Origin: Bicyclus anynana
Lineage: Eukaryota; Arthropoda; Insecta; Lepidoptera; Nymphalidae
NCBI RefSeq assembly: GCF_947172395.1
Contig: NC_069109.1
Location: 846,001-910,000, forward strand
DNA length: 64,000 bases
Direction of reading: 5' to 3'
In this document: piece after piece, positions 34,266 through 45,913 of the stretch
Layout: each line of letters starts with the position of its first letter
Position numbering within the stretch: position 1 is the stretch's first letter
The notes under the pieces: model-generated
Database searches by the model: none
Seen by the model: only the letters and a program-made list of their open reading frames with translations
Told to the model about the DNA's origin: nothing
Translations under genes and position numbers: made by a program

Positions 34266-34493
34266 ATTCGTAAATACAAAGTGATAATCGGTTGAAAATA
34301 AATACATAATAATTAATCAACAAACAAACAAGCTTAGGTACGTTTGTTGGTATTAGATATTAATATTAATTAGTACAGCGATTGATTACGTCGATTATTA
34401 TTAAAGTAATTATGAACAACACCTACAGAATTACTTTTTAACCGACAGACAAAGAGCCAATTAATTGAACGACTTTTTATAAATTATCTCAAA

Positions 34494-34876
34494 CTAGCGG
34501 ACGCCCGCGACTTCGTCCGCGTGGAATTTAGTTTTTCACAAATCAATCGGGAACCATGGATTTTTCCGGGATAAAAAGTAGCCTATGTATTAATCCATGT
34601 ATATATATATACCATATATCTCAATACCAAATGTCAGCTAATTCGGTTCAGTAGTCGAGGCGTGAAAGAGTAACAAACATTCATATCATTAAAATCATCA
34701 GTTTTCGCAAATCTTGAGAAACCATGGATTTTTTCGGGATAAAAGTAGCCTATGTGTTAATCCAGAGTAAAATCCATTTTCATTCCAAATTTTAGCCAAA
34801 TCGCTTCAGTAGTAGCGGCTTTAAAGAGTAACAAACATCCAAACTTTCGCGTTTATAATATTAGTAAGAAGTAGGA
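34494..34876 (-). mobile_element. H2 Helitron
   Basis: It starts with CTAGCGGACGCCCGCGACTT (reverse 3' end) and ends with AATATTAGTAAGAAGTAGGA (reverse 5' end). It is about 380 bp with the two related internal modules. A further H2-type copy begins immediately at 34877. Confidence 0.78.
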
Positions 34877-35193
34877 CTAGCGGACGCCCGCGACTTCGTC
34901 CGCCCTTAGACCTCTTTAATCCAGCCCTTACAGTAGTATCGCTGTCAAAATGGAGTAACTTCTCCCGTTTTCCCAACATTTCCCTTCACTGCTCTGCTCC
35001 TATTGATCGTAGCGTGATGAAAAGTATACAATAACCTGCCCAGGAGTATGAAGAATGTACCAAGTTTCGTTAAAATCCGTCGAGTAGTTTTTGTTCCTAT
35101 AACCAACATACAGAGAGACAAGAATTTTACTGATTGCATTTTTGGCATCAGTATCGATCACTAATCACCCCCTGATAGTTATTTTGAAATATA
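34877..35193 (-). mobile_element. Helitron-like copy, target of the LTR element
   Basis: It starts with CTAGCGGACGCCCGCGACTT but has a different body (AAAATCCGTCGAGTAGTTTT, GCATTTTTGGCATCAGTATC, AATCACCCCCTGATAGTTAT). The body is interrupted by the LTR element and resumes at 41591-41640. An uninterrupted relative at 42590-42720 shows the pre-insertion arrangement. Confidence 0.7.
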
Positions 35194-35512
35194 TGTAAAA
35201 AGAAAACCTCTTTAATATTATTTCTTTTTGGTAATTTACTTTTTTTTTCATGACATTGTCACATTTGAAATATTCGATATATTATTATTGACTTAACAGC
35301 AAAACATTAAAATTTTTATTAAAATATAAAGTAAATGTAAATAATAGCTTTGAATGTTGTTTTTATATTTTATTTATAGGTAAGTTTTAGTTTAGTATTT
35401 AATTTAATAATTTAATGTAAAATATTGTAAATAACAATTATATTTTATTTATAGAAACACAAACAAGCTTTTATTACTACTATCACATTCATGTGAAATA
35501 ATTATCATTATA
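35194..35512 (+). repeat. 5' LTR
   Basis: 319 bp, from TGTAAAAAGAAAACC to ATTATCATTATA. It appears identical to the 3' LTR. Confidence 0.92.
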
Positions 35513-35542
35513 AAACAACATTTATTAACTATTTTACGAAAA

Positions 35543-36682
35543 ATGGAGAAACTGAGGTTTGATTTTGAAGTAAAACCAACAAGTGATGGAAAATCAAACG
35601 CAATATGTGTAACTTCGATTGCCACACCTGATGGTAAAACTTTCAGTATACCAGAGGAATATCAGCCGGTAAATCTCCACCAAACAATTTATAATACTCC
35701 AAACTTTATTAAGGTAAAAAAATCCTTCAATAAAAGATACCAAACGAGAAAAGTCTGGATAACCTTAACTAAGGAAATAAAAGATATTTATTTGGATGCG
35801 GAGCAAAATGTACAATTTTATGATTTTTATCTCGAAGAAATTCTAAACTATTCTGAAATTATACCTAGTAGTTCACATGGAGTACTAGAAAAATTGTTAG
35901 AAAAAATGCTTGAAGATAGACAAAACAAACCTGAAAATCAAAATTTAGGGAATATTGCAAAAGATTTCATGATTGAAAAATTCAATGGTAGAAACTCAAA
36001 TGCTTATCAATGGCTAAAGGATTTTAATAAAGAATGTGAACGTTTTGACATAAAAGAAGATATAAAGAAAATTAAAGTTTTAAAAAATTTTATGGAGCAA
36101 TCTAGTGTCGATTGGTATAGTTGTATGATAATGAAACATACAATAGAATCAAAATGGGACAAATGGGAAAAAAGTTTTTGTGAAACATTTGCAAACAAAG
36201 GATTATCACCCATTAGATATGCTCTGTCCTTTAAATATCAAACAGGTTCATTACTTGCATATGGTTTAAAAAAAGAAAAACTTTTACTGGAAGTAAGGAA
36301 ATCAATTGATACCGAAACACTTATTGACCTTATAGCGGTTGGATTACCGAATTATGTGGGGGATCAGATTGATCGAGCAGCTTTAAAAAGTACTGAGGAT
36401 CTTTATTATGAAATTGGGAAATTGGAACACCTTGTAAGAAATAATAAATATGATAATAAAAACAGTATTTGCTCTGACACTAAATTAAATAAAAAGGAAC
36501 AAACAAAACCATGCCCCATATGTGTGAAAGAAAAAAAGGGGAAACGTTACCATTTAATAGAAAATTGTTGGTTTAAGGATAAAGATAAAACAGGAGTTGT
36601 TAAAACTGTAAATAACTCTGAATTGGAAGTTGAACTGAATGAAGAGAGTCCAATAACATCTTACCTATGTGCTACCTTCTGA
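35543..36682 (+). CDS. gag: Gag of the Ty3/gypsy element, C-terminus replaced by insertion
   Basis: A 379-aa frame starting 31 bp after the 5' LTR. The middle (WLKDFNKECERFDIKEDIKK, then SSVDWYSCMI and WEKSFCETFANKG) resembles the retrotransposon capsid region. A CX2CX9HX4C zinc knuckle lies at about 36512-36568. The last residues (SYLCATF) are encoded by the nested element that begins near 36652, so the natural C-terminus or gag-pol junction is lost. It would act as capsid/nucleocapsid in virus-like particles. Confidence 0.88.
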   Translation: MEKLRFDFEVKPTSDGKSNAICVTSIATPDGKTFSIPEEYQPVNLHQTIYNTPNFIKVKKSFNKRYQTRKVWITLTKEIKDIYLDAEQNVQFYDFYLEEILNYSEIIPSSSHGVLEKLLEKMLEDRQNKPENQNLGNIAKDFMIEKFNGRNSNAYQWLKDFNKECERFDIKEDIKKIKVLKNFMEQSSVDWYSCMIMKHTIESKWDKWEKSFCETFANKGLSPIRYALSFKYQTGSLLAYGLKKEKLLLEVRKSIDTETLIDLIAVGLPNYVGDQIDRAALKSTEDLYYEIGKLEHLVRNNKYDNKNSICSDTKLNKKEQTKPCPICVKEKKGKRYHLIENCWFKDKDKTGVVKTVNNSELEVELNEESPITSYLCATF

Positions 36683-36842
36683 TCAGTTTGAAGGCGGTGC
36701 CAAGCCAGTGATGTTTTAATTCAAGCCGTTTAAATTACACAATTTCTGTGGTTCTTTCAGAAACGGCTTGAATTAAAACATGACACTGGATTGGCACCGC
36801 CTTCAAACTGATCAGAAGGTAGCACATAGGTAAGATGTTATT
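36652..36842. repeat. Long imperfect hairpin
   Basis: Arms of about 78 bp: AATAACATCTTACCTATGTG at the left pairs with CACATAGGTAAGATGTTATT at the right end, and GAAGGCGGTGCCAA with TTGGCACCGCCTTC. The central loop lies between GCCGTTT and AAACGGC. Confidence 0.9.
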
Positions 36843-36944
36843 TTTTGCTTTTTAGTTTAGGTTAATTTTTGAGTTGGAAGTCGGTTGAATTTTTTTTATT
36901 AAAATTTTTATTTTTTAATTTTTAGTGTTAGCACACCTACTGAG

Positions 36945-37850
36945 TGTGAACTGACTGTCCTCCGTCTTCATCACCAGACCCCCTATGCAGTCACAATCCA
37001 TATGGGTGGAAGTTATCATCAATATAAAATTTATCAAGTCCAAACACAAGAAAGCTACTGTGAACCGTCGAGGAGTTCCCTTAACTCTTCTTCATCTTCA
37101 TCACCAGACCTCTAATACAGTCATAACCTATCCAGGTGGAAAGTTCTCATCAATACAAAATTATCAAGTCAAAACACAAGGTAGCTACTGTCAACCGTCG
37201 AGGAGTTCCCTTAACTATCCTTCGTCTTCATCACCAGACCTCTAATACAGTCACAACCCATCTAGGTGGAAAGTTCTCATCAATACAAATTTATCAAGTC
37301 CAAACACAAGGTAGCTACTGTGAACCGTCGAGGAGTTCCCTTAACTATCCTTCGTCTTCATCACCAGACCACTAATACAGTCACAACCCATCTAGGTGGA
37401 AAGTTCTTATCAATACAAATTTATCAAGTCCAAACACAAGGTAGCTACTGTGAACCGTCGAGGAGTTCCCTTAACTATCCTTCGTCTTCATCACCAGACC
37501 ACTAATACAGTCACAACCCATCTAGGTGGAAAGTTCTCATCAATACAAATTTATCAAGTCCAAACACAAGGTAGCTACTGTGAACCGTCGAGGAGTTCCC
37601 TTAACTATCCTTCGTCTTCATCACCAGACCACTAATACAGTCACAACCCATCTAGGTGGAAAGTTCTCATCAATACAAATTTATCAAGTCCAAACACAAG
37701 GTAGCTACTGTGAACCGTCGAGGAGTTCTCTTCACTGTCCTTCGTCTTCATCATCATATAGTCCCTTAATATAGTCACAACCCATCTAGGTGGAAAGTTC
37801 TCATCAATACAAATAAATTAAGCCCAAACAAAAGGTACCTGCTGTAAATC
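36945..37850. repeat. 130-bp tandem array, about seven units
   Basis: The block AACCGTCGAGGAGTTCCC recurs at 37063, 37193, 37323, 37453, 37583 and 37713, exactly 130 bp apart. The flanking first and last units are diverged. The overlapping 79-82 codon frames in the array are by-products of the repeat, not genes. Confidence 0.93.
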
Positions 37851-38203
37851 GTTGACGAGTTCCATCGTCTGTGTATCGGCTCCATCATCAGACCAACTCC
37901 AGACCTTCATAAAATTGTAGTGGTTTAAAATACCTTATGGAAACACTAACAAACGCACTAGCCGTCTCTACGATTTTCAAAAGTTTCCCTCGATTTCTCC
38001 AGGATGCCATCATCAGATCCTGACATGAAAAAAATGGGACCACCCTGGAATCAAACCCTTCAAAACCAAAAAAGAATTTTCAAAATCGGTCCACAAATGA
38101 CGGAATTATCGCTGGACATACATAAAAAAAAAAAAAAAAAAAAACATACATACAGCCGAACGTAGAACCTCCTCCTTTTTGGAAGTCGGTTAAAAAACTA
38201 GAT

Positions 38204-41041
38204 GTGCCACCATTAATAAAAGTAAAGTTACTATTGAATGATACGTTAGATATTTCTGGAATTTATGATTCAGGTTCAAATGTATCATTGATTAATGCAA
38301 AATTGTTAAAAATACAGAAAAATGAAAATTCAAAGAATACACAAAAAGTAAGCTTGAAAACTATTAATGGTGAGAAGAAAACAAAAGGTATAATAAAACT
38401 TAAAATAAAAATATACAATATTGAAAGAGTTATGGATATCTTCGTAATAGATAATGAACATTTTAATTATGACTTTTTGATTGGACTAGATTGCATTAAA
38501 AACTTTAAGTTGATGCAAAATGAACAACTAAAAATCGTACAATTTAATGATCCAAAACAAAATGAAGACATAAATAAATGTGAAGTGAATTTCAATGAAC
38601 ATATTGACACGGCAAATTTTGAAATATTGGTAAATCATCTTGATTTATCCCAACAATCAGAAATTGATAAGTTGGTAGAAAAATATAAACAAGTGTTTGC
38701 TAAGGATAAATATGATATCGGCACTGTGCGGGATTATGAAGCACATATTGATTTAAGTGTAGATAAATATTGTTGCAAACGTCCTTACAGATGTACAGCT
38801 GAAGACAGAATAGAAATAGAAAGCCAGATATCAAAACTATTAAAAAATAATTTAATTGAGGAATCTTATAGCCCATTTGCTGCCCCAGTTACTTTAGCAT
38901 ATAAAAAGGAAGATGGTAAGAGAACAAGGCTATGTATAGATTTTAGAGAATTGAACAAAATTGTTATTCCCCAATCACAACCATTTCCGTTGATTGAAGA
39001 TTTAATGATCAAAGCTGTGAATTGCGAATATTTTTCTACTTTCGACATAAATTCAGCCTTTTGGTCAATTCCTTTGAAAATAGAAGACAGGTACAAAACT
39101 GGCTTTGTTACACAAGAAGGACACTTTCAATGGACGTGTCTTCCGTTTGGATTAAAGACTGCGTCAGCCATTTTTCAAAGAATATAGGGAAATATTATAA
39201 GAAAATACGAACTTTCTGGTTTTGCAGTAAACTTTATAGATGACATTTTAATTTTTTCTAAAACTTTTGGAGAACATATATTACATATATCTAAGTTACT
39301 TGAGGCAATACTAAAGGAAGGCTTAAAACTGAAATTTTCAAAATGTACTTTTGCGGAAAAATACGCAAAATATTTGGGTCACATAATAGAAAATAATTCA
39401 GTAAGGCCTTTGAAAGATTATTTGTCTGCTGTAAAAAACTTTCCACTTCCAAAAACAAAAAAAAATATACGCCAATTCTTAGGAAAAGTTAATTTTCATC
39501 ATAAATTCATACCACACAGTGCAATTATTTTAGATCCATTACACAATTTATTAAGAAAAGATGTGAAATTCATATGTACTGCAGAATGTCAAGAAGCATT
39601 TGATAAAATAAAAACATTATTATGTTCAAAACCAGTTCTAAATATTTTTGACCCAGAACTACCAATATACATTTATACAGACGCTAGTATAAAGGGTGTA
39701 GGAGCGGTTTTGAAACAAAAAGATAAAAATCAGGATATAAGACCAGTTGCTTATTTCTCAAAAAAGTTAACTGAAACTCAAAAAAAGAAGAAAGCTATAT
39801 ATCTAGAGTGCTTAGCAATAAAAGAATCTATAAAATATTGGCAACACTGGCTTATGGGAAAAGAATTTATTGTATATTCAGATCATAAACCATTAGAAAA
39901 TATTAACATTAAATCAAGGACTGATGAGGAACTAGGAGATTTGATGTATTATTTATCTCAATATAATTTCAAGATAAAATATAACCCAGGAAAATCCAAC
40001 CAGGAAGCCGACTGCTTAAGCAGAAACCCAGTTTTAGAACCACACGAAAACAGAGATGATTGTTTAAAAGTTGTAAATTTAATAAGTCTACAAGATATAA
40101 AGAATGACCAATATAGAAATCAAGACCTACAAAAACAAAAACTTATTAAGAAAAATGGAATTTACTACAAAAAGAATAAAAGACGGGAAAAGATTATATT
40201 ATCAGAAGAGATGAGCATAAATCTTATAAAAGATGTTCACGTTAGTTATTGTCACATTGGGAGGACCCAGATGATAAATAAATTAACACCATTTTATACA
40301 GCAAAAAATTTTAACATTAAAGAAATGTGTGATGAATGTGAAACTTGTATTAAAAACAAATCAAGGAAGAAATCAAAATATGGTTTAATGTCTCATTTAG
40401 GTCCTGCAACACAACCTTTTCACATTGTATCAATTGATACCATTGGCGGTTTTGGAGGATCACGATCAACAAAAAAATACTTACATCTTTTAGTTGATCA
40501 TTTCACAAGATATGCTTATATTTCTACATCAAAGACACAAAGCTCCACAGATTTTATTAAACTAATGAAAAATGTTACAGAAACTTACAAAGTAGATATG
40601 GTATTAACAGACCAGTACCCTGGTATCAATTCCAAGGAATTCAAAGAATTTCTGAACCAGGAAAATATAAAAATGATTTTCACTGCTGTGGATACACCTT
40701 TTTCAAATGGACTTAATGAAAGGCTAAATCAAACATTAGTCAATAAAATAAGGTGTAAGATTAATGAAAATCAGAATAAAACAGCATGGAGTACAATTGC
40801 GCAAAAATGTGTAGAAAAATATAATGAAACAGAACACACTGTTACGAAATTTGCTCCAAAATACCTTTTAGAAGGAGAAAATGTGAATATTTTGCCAAAT
40901 GAACTGAAATCAAGATACACTAAAGACGATCTAGAAAGAGACAGAAAACTAGCTCTGGAAAACACACTAAAATCTCACAATTATAATAAAAAAATATTCG
41001 ACCAGAATAGGCAAGAATATAGATATGAAAATAGGAGATAG
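38204..41041 (+). pseudogene. pol: Pol of the Ty3/gypsy element (PR-RT-RH-IN), interrupted
   Basis: Readable from about 38196 in a single frame with one stop. The protease has DSGSNVSLIN (from about 38267). RT shows LCIDFRELNK and FSTFDINSAFWSIPL, then a TAG at 39185-39187, and resumes in the same frame with the catalytic box FIDD at 39233-39244. RNase H has YTDAS near 39677. Integrase has an HX3H...CX2C zinc motif near 40240-40350 and the catalytic triad D 40436, D 40610 and E 40718 (35 residues between the last two). The frame closes at 41041, and the GPF region continues in another frame. The nested insertion upstream and the stop make this copy defective. Confidence 0.92.
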
Positions 41042-41234
41042 AGTATATGTAGAAAACGGAAATCGTTTAAATAGAAAGAAAACCGATGAATTAAGAATTG
41101 GACCGTTCAAAATTGTACAAAGGATTTCCAATTCAATCTATGAAGTTGATACCGGCCACAAAAAAGCGGAATCAAACTTTTATCATATCACAAAACTGTA
41201 TCCTGTTCTTAATGAGAGAACAATTATAAATTAG
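41025..41234 (+). pseudogene. Integrase C-terminal domain in a shifted frame
   Basis: A 69-codon frame overlapping the end of pol by 17 nt and shifted by one base. GDRVYVENGNRL, ELRIGPFKIV and YEVDTG fit the GPY/F module normally fused to the end of integrase. It is most likely split off by an indel; a designed frameshift cannot be excluded from one copy. Confidence 0.75.
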
Positions 41235-41275
41235 AGAACATTATTTAGATAAAGTTCTTTTTTAAGGGGGGGAGA

Positions 41276-41594
41276 TGTAAAAAGAAAACCTCTTTAATAT
41301 TATTTCTTTTTGGTAATTTACTTTTTTTTTCATGACATTGTCACATTTGAAATATTCGATATATTATTATTGACTTAACAGCAAAACATTAAAATTTTTA
41401 TTAAAATATAAAGTAAATGTAAATAATAGCTTTGAATGTTGTTTTTATATTTTATTTATAGGTAAGTTTTAGTTTAGTATTTAATTTAATAATTTAATGT
41501 AAAATATTGTAAATAACAATTATATTTTATTTATAGAAACACAAACAAGCTTTTATTACTACTATCACATTCATGTGAAATAATTATCATTATA
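41276..41594 (+). repeat. 3' LTR
   Basis: 319 bp, directly after the polypurine tract. By eye there is no difference from the 5' LTR, including the T9 run. Confidence 0.92.
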
Positions 41595-41640
41595 TATATT
41601 TCATGTACAGAATTGACCTCTCTACAGATTTATTTTAAGT

Positions 41641-42060
41641 AAATATTAGAAAATAAAGATTGTTTACTATCTTTCTATTATATTGTAAAATATATCATAT
41701 AGATTTTAACTGACTACAAAAAATAGGAGTTTTTTTTAATATTCGTTACCTCATAACTTCGTCATTTTCTAACCAAATTTGGAAATTATTTTTGTTTGAA
41801 AGTGATTCCAGATTGGTCCCATTTCATTTTCATGAAGTGGGACTAAACTGTCTACTACTAAAAAGTATTCTCTTTCTAACAAAAAATCAAATTGGTTAAT
41901 AAATGACGAATTGATGAAAACTGAATTTATGAGATAAAAACCTAAAAAAAAAATCGAGAATTCGAAAAGAAACGTCATATTGAAAATCTCCTCTTTTTTT
42001 GAATTCGGTTAATAAAACACAAACGTACGATTCTTTTCATATTGATCGAATTATAATTTA
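41641..42060. other. AT-rich, no gene
   Basis: An M3-like end (CTCCTCTTTTTTTGAATTCGG) lies near 41988-42012. Otherwise nothing is recognised. Confidence 0.45.
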
Positions 42061-42256
42061 CTAGCTGACGCCGCGCGGTTTCACCCGTGTGGTTCCAGTT
42101 CCCGTAGGAACACAGGGGTAATATATATATAGCCTATAGTCTTCCTTGATAAATGGGCTATCTAACACTGAAAGAATTTTTCAAATTGGACCAGTAGTTC
42201 CTGAGATTAGCGCGTTCAATCAAACAAACTCTTCAGCTTTATAATATTAGTTTAGA
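42061..42256 (-). mobile_element. H1 Helitron
   Basis: CTAGCTGACGCCGCGCGG at the left and ATAATATTAGTTTAGA at the right. The loop sequence TTTCACC sits between weakly complementary stems. Confidence 0.82.
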
Positions 42257-43437
42257 TTATATTACACTTTTAATTTACTTCACTAAGATTATATTATGGT
42301 GTTGAACAACTAAGTATTATATTTTATATGTCAATAAAAATGTTCATAAAGTAAATGTCGTATTGGTTGTTAAAACTAGCTACCCGTCCCAGTTTCCCAC
42401 GCAAACAAGTTAAGATTTTATAAATTGTGACTCGCATATTTCTCTCATTTATTTATTTATTCTATTTTTGAATTTAAACAATATATATTAAAAATATAAC
42501 AAAATTAAAAAAAAAGTGTGTGCCATCACGGGACGCCTGACAGATGTGAAACATCGAAATTATTTTGTAAAAGTTAGTTTTTGTTTCTATAACGAACGTA
42601 CAGACAGACTGATAAATTTTACTGATTGCATTTTTGGCAGTATCGATCACTAATCACCCCCTGATAGTTATTTTTTTATATTTAATGTACAGAATTGACC
42701 TCTCTACAAATTTATTAAAAGTATATAGATTAGAATTTAATGTAAAGACAGACGGACGTAAATGAGGACTTTATTTCAAACAATGCAAGGATATCAATTT
42801 CATAAATTTGAATATTAGGTTATTGTGGGAAATTTGAGCTTCAGATACTAAATAATATAAAAATACACATGAATATAAATACGCAGTAAAGTATTTTTAG
42901 TTTTCCAATATTATATTTGCCGCATTTGCCCAGTGGTGAGGAGTCGTAACTCGTTAGGTACTGTGTTCGAATCCAGGCTTAATAACCTTGCAGCGGGTAA
43001 TCTATACATATAATAAAACTGGCCGAATTCTATACATTTATTCGTAATTTGAGATTTTACTTATACCATTTGTAACGCCAAACGTTAGCGTGGCATGAAG
43101 TACGCCAGCGCCATCTAGAATCTATACTTATAATACGAATTTTACATTGAAGATATTTTGAAAAATTTTATTGGGGGGCATTATATAATCGATATTGAAG
43201 CTAAAAATTTTTTTTTTTCGATTTTTTGTCTGTCTGTGTTTTTTTGTTTTTAGATCATCACGCTGAATCTACTAAATGAATTCAAATCAAACTTCGCAAT
43301 GTTTAAGACCATAATACGGAGAAGGTTATAGGATACTTTTTATTGCGAAAATAAAATAAGAAGGGGGTGAAATAGGGGTTGAAAGTTTGTATGGAAAGTC
43401 CGTTAATCAGCTGAAAAAAAAAGTGGTATGCGCGGTG
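42257..43437. other. Repeat debris, no gene
   Basis: It holds a Helitron-like relative of the LTR target (42590-42720) and a tRNA-like SINE scrap (42929-42990, B box GTTCGAATCCAGG). A decayed piece follows with CATCACGCTGAATCTACTAA near 43255. Confidence 0.5.
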
Positions 43438-43642
43438 GAAATTAAATATCACGTACCTATCTCAAACGGTGAAGGAAAACATCGTGAGGAAACCTGCATA
43501 CCAGAGAATTTTCTTAATTCTCGGCGTGTGTGAAGTCTGCCAATCCGCATTGGGCCAGCGTGGTAGACTATTGGCCTAACCCCTCTCATTCTGAGAGGAG
43601 ACTCGAGCTCAGCAGTGAGCCAAATATGGGTTGATAATGAAA
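43438..43642 (+). mobile_element. S1 SINE, 5'-truncated
   Basis: It begins at AAATTAAATATCACGTACC and runs to TATGGGTTGATAATGA. The tRNA head is lost. Confidence 0.85.
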
Positions 43643-43917
43643 GAACGAACCAATTATTTATATTTTCAACCAAACCAAAGAAAAATGGAATGCCCATCCC
43701 TGACCCTACCCTAACTACCCGGCAATATAATATTTATTTTATTATTTATTTATTTACAAGAATGTACGGTAATTTACATAATTAAATAATGCAATCTTAT
43801 AAATATACATAATTTCATAGTCAACATTCATTCACAAAAAAATATTCAAGTGACGTAAACAGACTAGATAATTATGTAATATACACAGAATAGAGAATGA
43901 TACAGAATGCGTCAGAT

Positions 43918-43995
43918 GATCATCTGATGACACATCTGTGTCATCAGATGATCTGTAATTTGCCACATTGCAATATGAGTTCACTCTCATATTGC
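43918..43995. repeat. Two adjacent perfect hairpins
   Basis: GATCATCTGATGACACA is inverted across a 2-bp loop (43918-43953), and 16 bp further on GCAATATGAG is inverted across a 6-bp loop (43970-43995). Confidence 0.85.
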
Positions 43996-44580
43996 AGGTT
44001 TCTGACCCACGTCTGTTTTGGTATGTCCTTTAGATATATCAAAAACACGAGGGGTCTTAAAATTGACCCTTGAGGTACTCCGCTAGAAATAGAGATGTCG
44101 AGCTGTGTCTTTTATGTATGTATATGTACGCAAAATGAACGGTAAGTCAGGTATGAACGAAGAAGGCAAACAAGCTCAACAAGAATGTTGTACTCAGGTA
44201 TTAGCAGTATCAGTAATAATCCATGATGCTATACAGAATCGAATGCTTTATCTAAAATTATCATACCTGTTGACATTATTTGGTTAAGGTTCAGCGCAAT
44301 GTATTTAATCTCTCTAGCTAATTGACGAGAAGTAGAATGACCTTGGCGAAATCCAAACTGTTCAGGGATGATGGCATGATCGACAGCTTATAATAATCTA
44401 GAGTTAATAACTTTTTCGAAAAGTTTACCCAATTATGGTAAGAGATTTATGGGACGATAACTAGATGGTATGTATTTCATCTTTGCCTGGTATCTTTATA
44501 GCAATAATTTTCGCAGTTTTACAGTAGCTAGATTTCATCATATCATTTAATTATTTCTCAGGGATTTGGTTGTTGTATCA
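43996..44580 (-). pseudogene. Jockey-like LINE RT fragment downstream of T4
   Basis: On the minus strand the order is IPSSYRPINLLP, LGKLFEKVINSRLL, HAIIPEQFGFRQGHSTSRQL, LDKAFDS and finally GVPQGSILRPLVFLIYLKD. These are successive RT blocks of the Jockey superfamily. Several stops and shifts are present, and the catalytic YADD region is missing. Confidence 0.85.
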
Positions 44581-44651
44581 AAACAACAGACGGACATTAA
44601 AATATGCACGAGTGATAAGAACCCTAAAAAAAGAATGAAATAAATCACAAA

Positions 44652-45913
44652 TCATATTAAAGATTTATTTTGTTCATTTATAACATTCTCCACATCAAAA
44701 TTTTTCGTTTTAAAATACACCTCGATCTCTTGCAGAGTCTTCCCCTTAGTTTCCGGCAACCTTAGCCAGAAGTAACCCAAGCAAACGAACACAACCATTG
44801 CATTGATGAAAAACAGACCATGGTAGCCCACTGCAGTAACCAGCATTGGCATCACCAATATACTGCCAAAAATTGTCCCTATTAATATAGGTGTAGTCAG
44901 CATAAAACAATACATTTTGATTTCTAGTGGAAACAATTCACCCAACAATATGTCTAAAACTGGATACGGCCCTGCGTTAGCCATAATAAAATAAAAAGCA
45001 AGCAGAGTAACATTGATCCACTGAAAATACTTCTCATCATTTTTAAAATACAAACAAACACTTAAAACTAACAACAACAAATTAGCAGTGACACCAGACG
45101 TGAATAACAGAACACGGACTGACATTTTCTTAATCAAAACACCTGATACACATGTACCTAATAAAACAAAACCATCAACTAGCAGCGTATATAACAAAAC
45201 GTCAGAGTTCCCAGTCATTTCTTCCAATATAACAGTCGCTAGATTAGTGAATATAACTTTGCCAGCGAAGGCAAAGTACGTGTAAGCAAAACAATTTGTC
45301 AAAATCAAACCCCAGAAGTATCTCTTCTTTAAAGCATCCATAAGTTTGTTAAAACCATTGTTGAGTTTCGTTTCAGTGGCCAAAATCTGTTTTTTAGTCT
45401 CCATTTTGATTAGTAGCCTCAATTCATTTTCACTACTCCGTTTGGTTCCATGTAGTTTTCGGAATGCCTTTTGGCACTCATCGAATCTTCCTCTAGACGC
45501 CAACCACTGGGGGGATTCCACGGATATATATGGCAAACATATGTGTAAGATAGCTAGCACCATTCCGAATATGGATAAAGTTTTCCAATGTATAATAACT
45601 CCAGCAGCATGTGCTATGCCCATTCCTAACGCAGATGCAACCATTGAAATCATGCTCTGGTAAAATGCTCTTGTGTTGGGAGACGTGTATTCTGCAGCAC
45701 CAATCATGCTCAATATTGAAAACGCACCTGCAGCTGTACCATTTAATATTCTGGATAACAGTAAAGTGATGAATCCTCTTGAAAAATACGCAAGTATCCA
45801 CCCTATAACCGTTGGTATAGAAAAGAGAATGAAACTCCATCTTCTGCCGACTCTGTCCCCGAAGAGGCCGAGGATGGTGACTCCAATGACGGAGCAGAAT
45901 GCCATACTGGTAG
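44652..45913 (-). other. T4 exon 3 (terminal)
   Basis: Acceptor TTTTCCAG, starts CTACCAGTATGGC, 1262 nt, open to the stop at 44654-44652. Confidence 0.9.

Larger units (their letters stand above)
36652..38195. mobile_element. Nested M3-family element with tandem array, inside gag-pol
   Basis: The left part is a long hairpin (36652-36842), then an M3 terminus TTGGAAGTCGGTT near 36875, a 130-bp tandem array (36945-37850), and an M3 3' end (ACATACAGCCGAACGTAGAA...TTTGGAAGTCGGTTAA) at 38140-38192. The simple, single-unit form of this family is at 58448-58912. It carries no protein of its own. Confidence 0.85.
35190..41598 (+). mobile_element. Ty3/gypsy LTR retrotransposon, young but disrupted
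   Basis: The element spans 35194-41594, flanked by a 4-bp TATA duplication (35190-35193 and 41595-41598). The two 319-bp LTRs look identical by eye, which implies recent insertion. Order: 5' LTR, gag, nested M3-type insertion (36652-38195), protease, RT, RNase H, integrase, polypurine tract AAGGGGGGGAGA (41264-41275), 3' LTR. No envelope ORF is present. The order PR-RT-RH-IN and the DD35E integrase place it in Ty3/gypsy. I could not identify a tRNA primer site after the 5' LTR. The present copy cannot make an intact gag-pol. Confidence 0.93.

Noticed and set aside
36007..36213. Minus-strand 68-codon frame over gag
   Set aside because: A shadow of the gag coding strand with no independent support.
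36985..37774. Five overlapping 79-82 codon frames as a small gene family
   Set aside because: Each is one 130-bp step of a tandem array in a nested element; the frames shift with every unit.
36945..37850. 130-bp array as a CRISPR-like structure
   Set aside because: The units are contiguous with no variable spacers, there are no cas genes, and the context is a eukaryotic retrotransposon.
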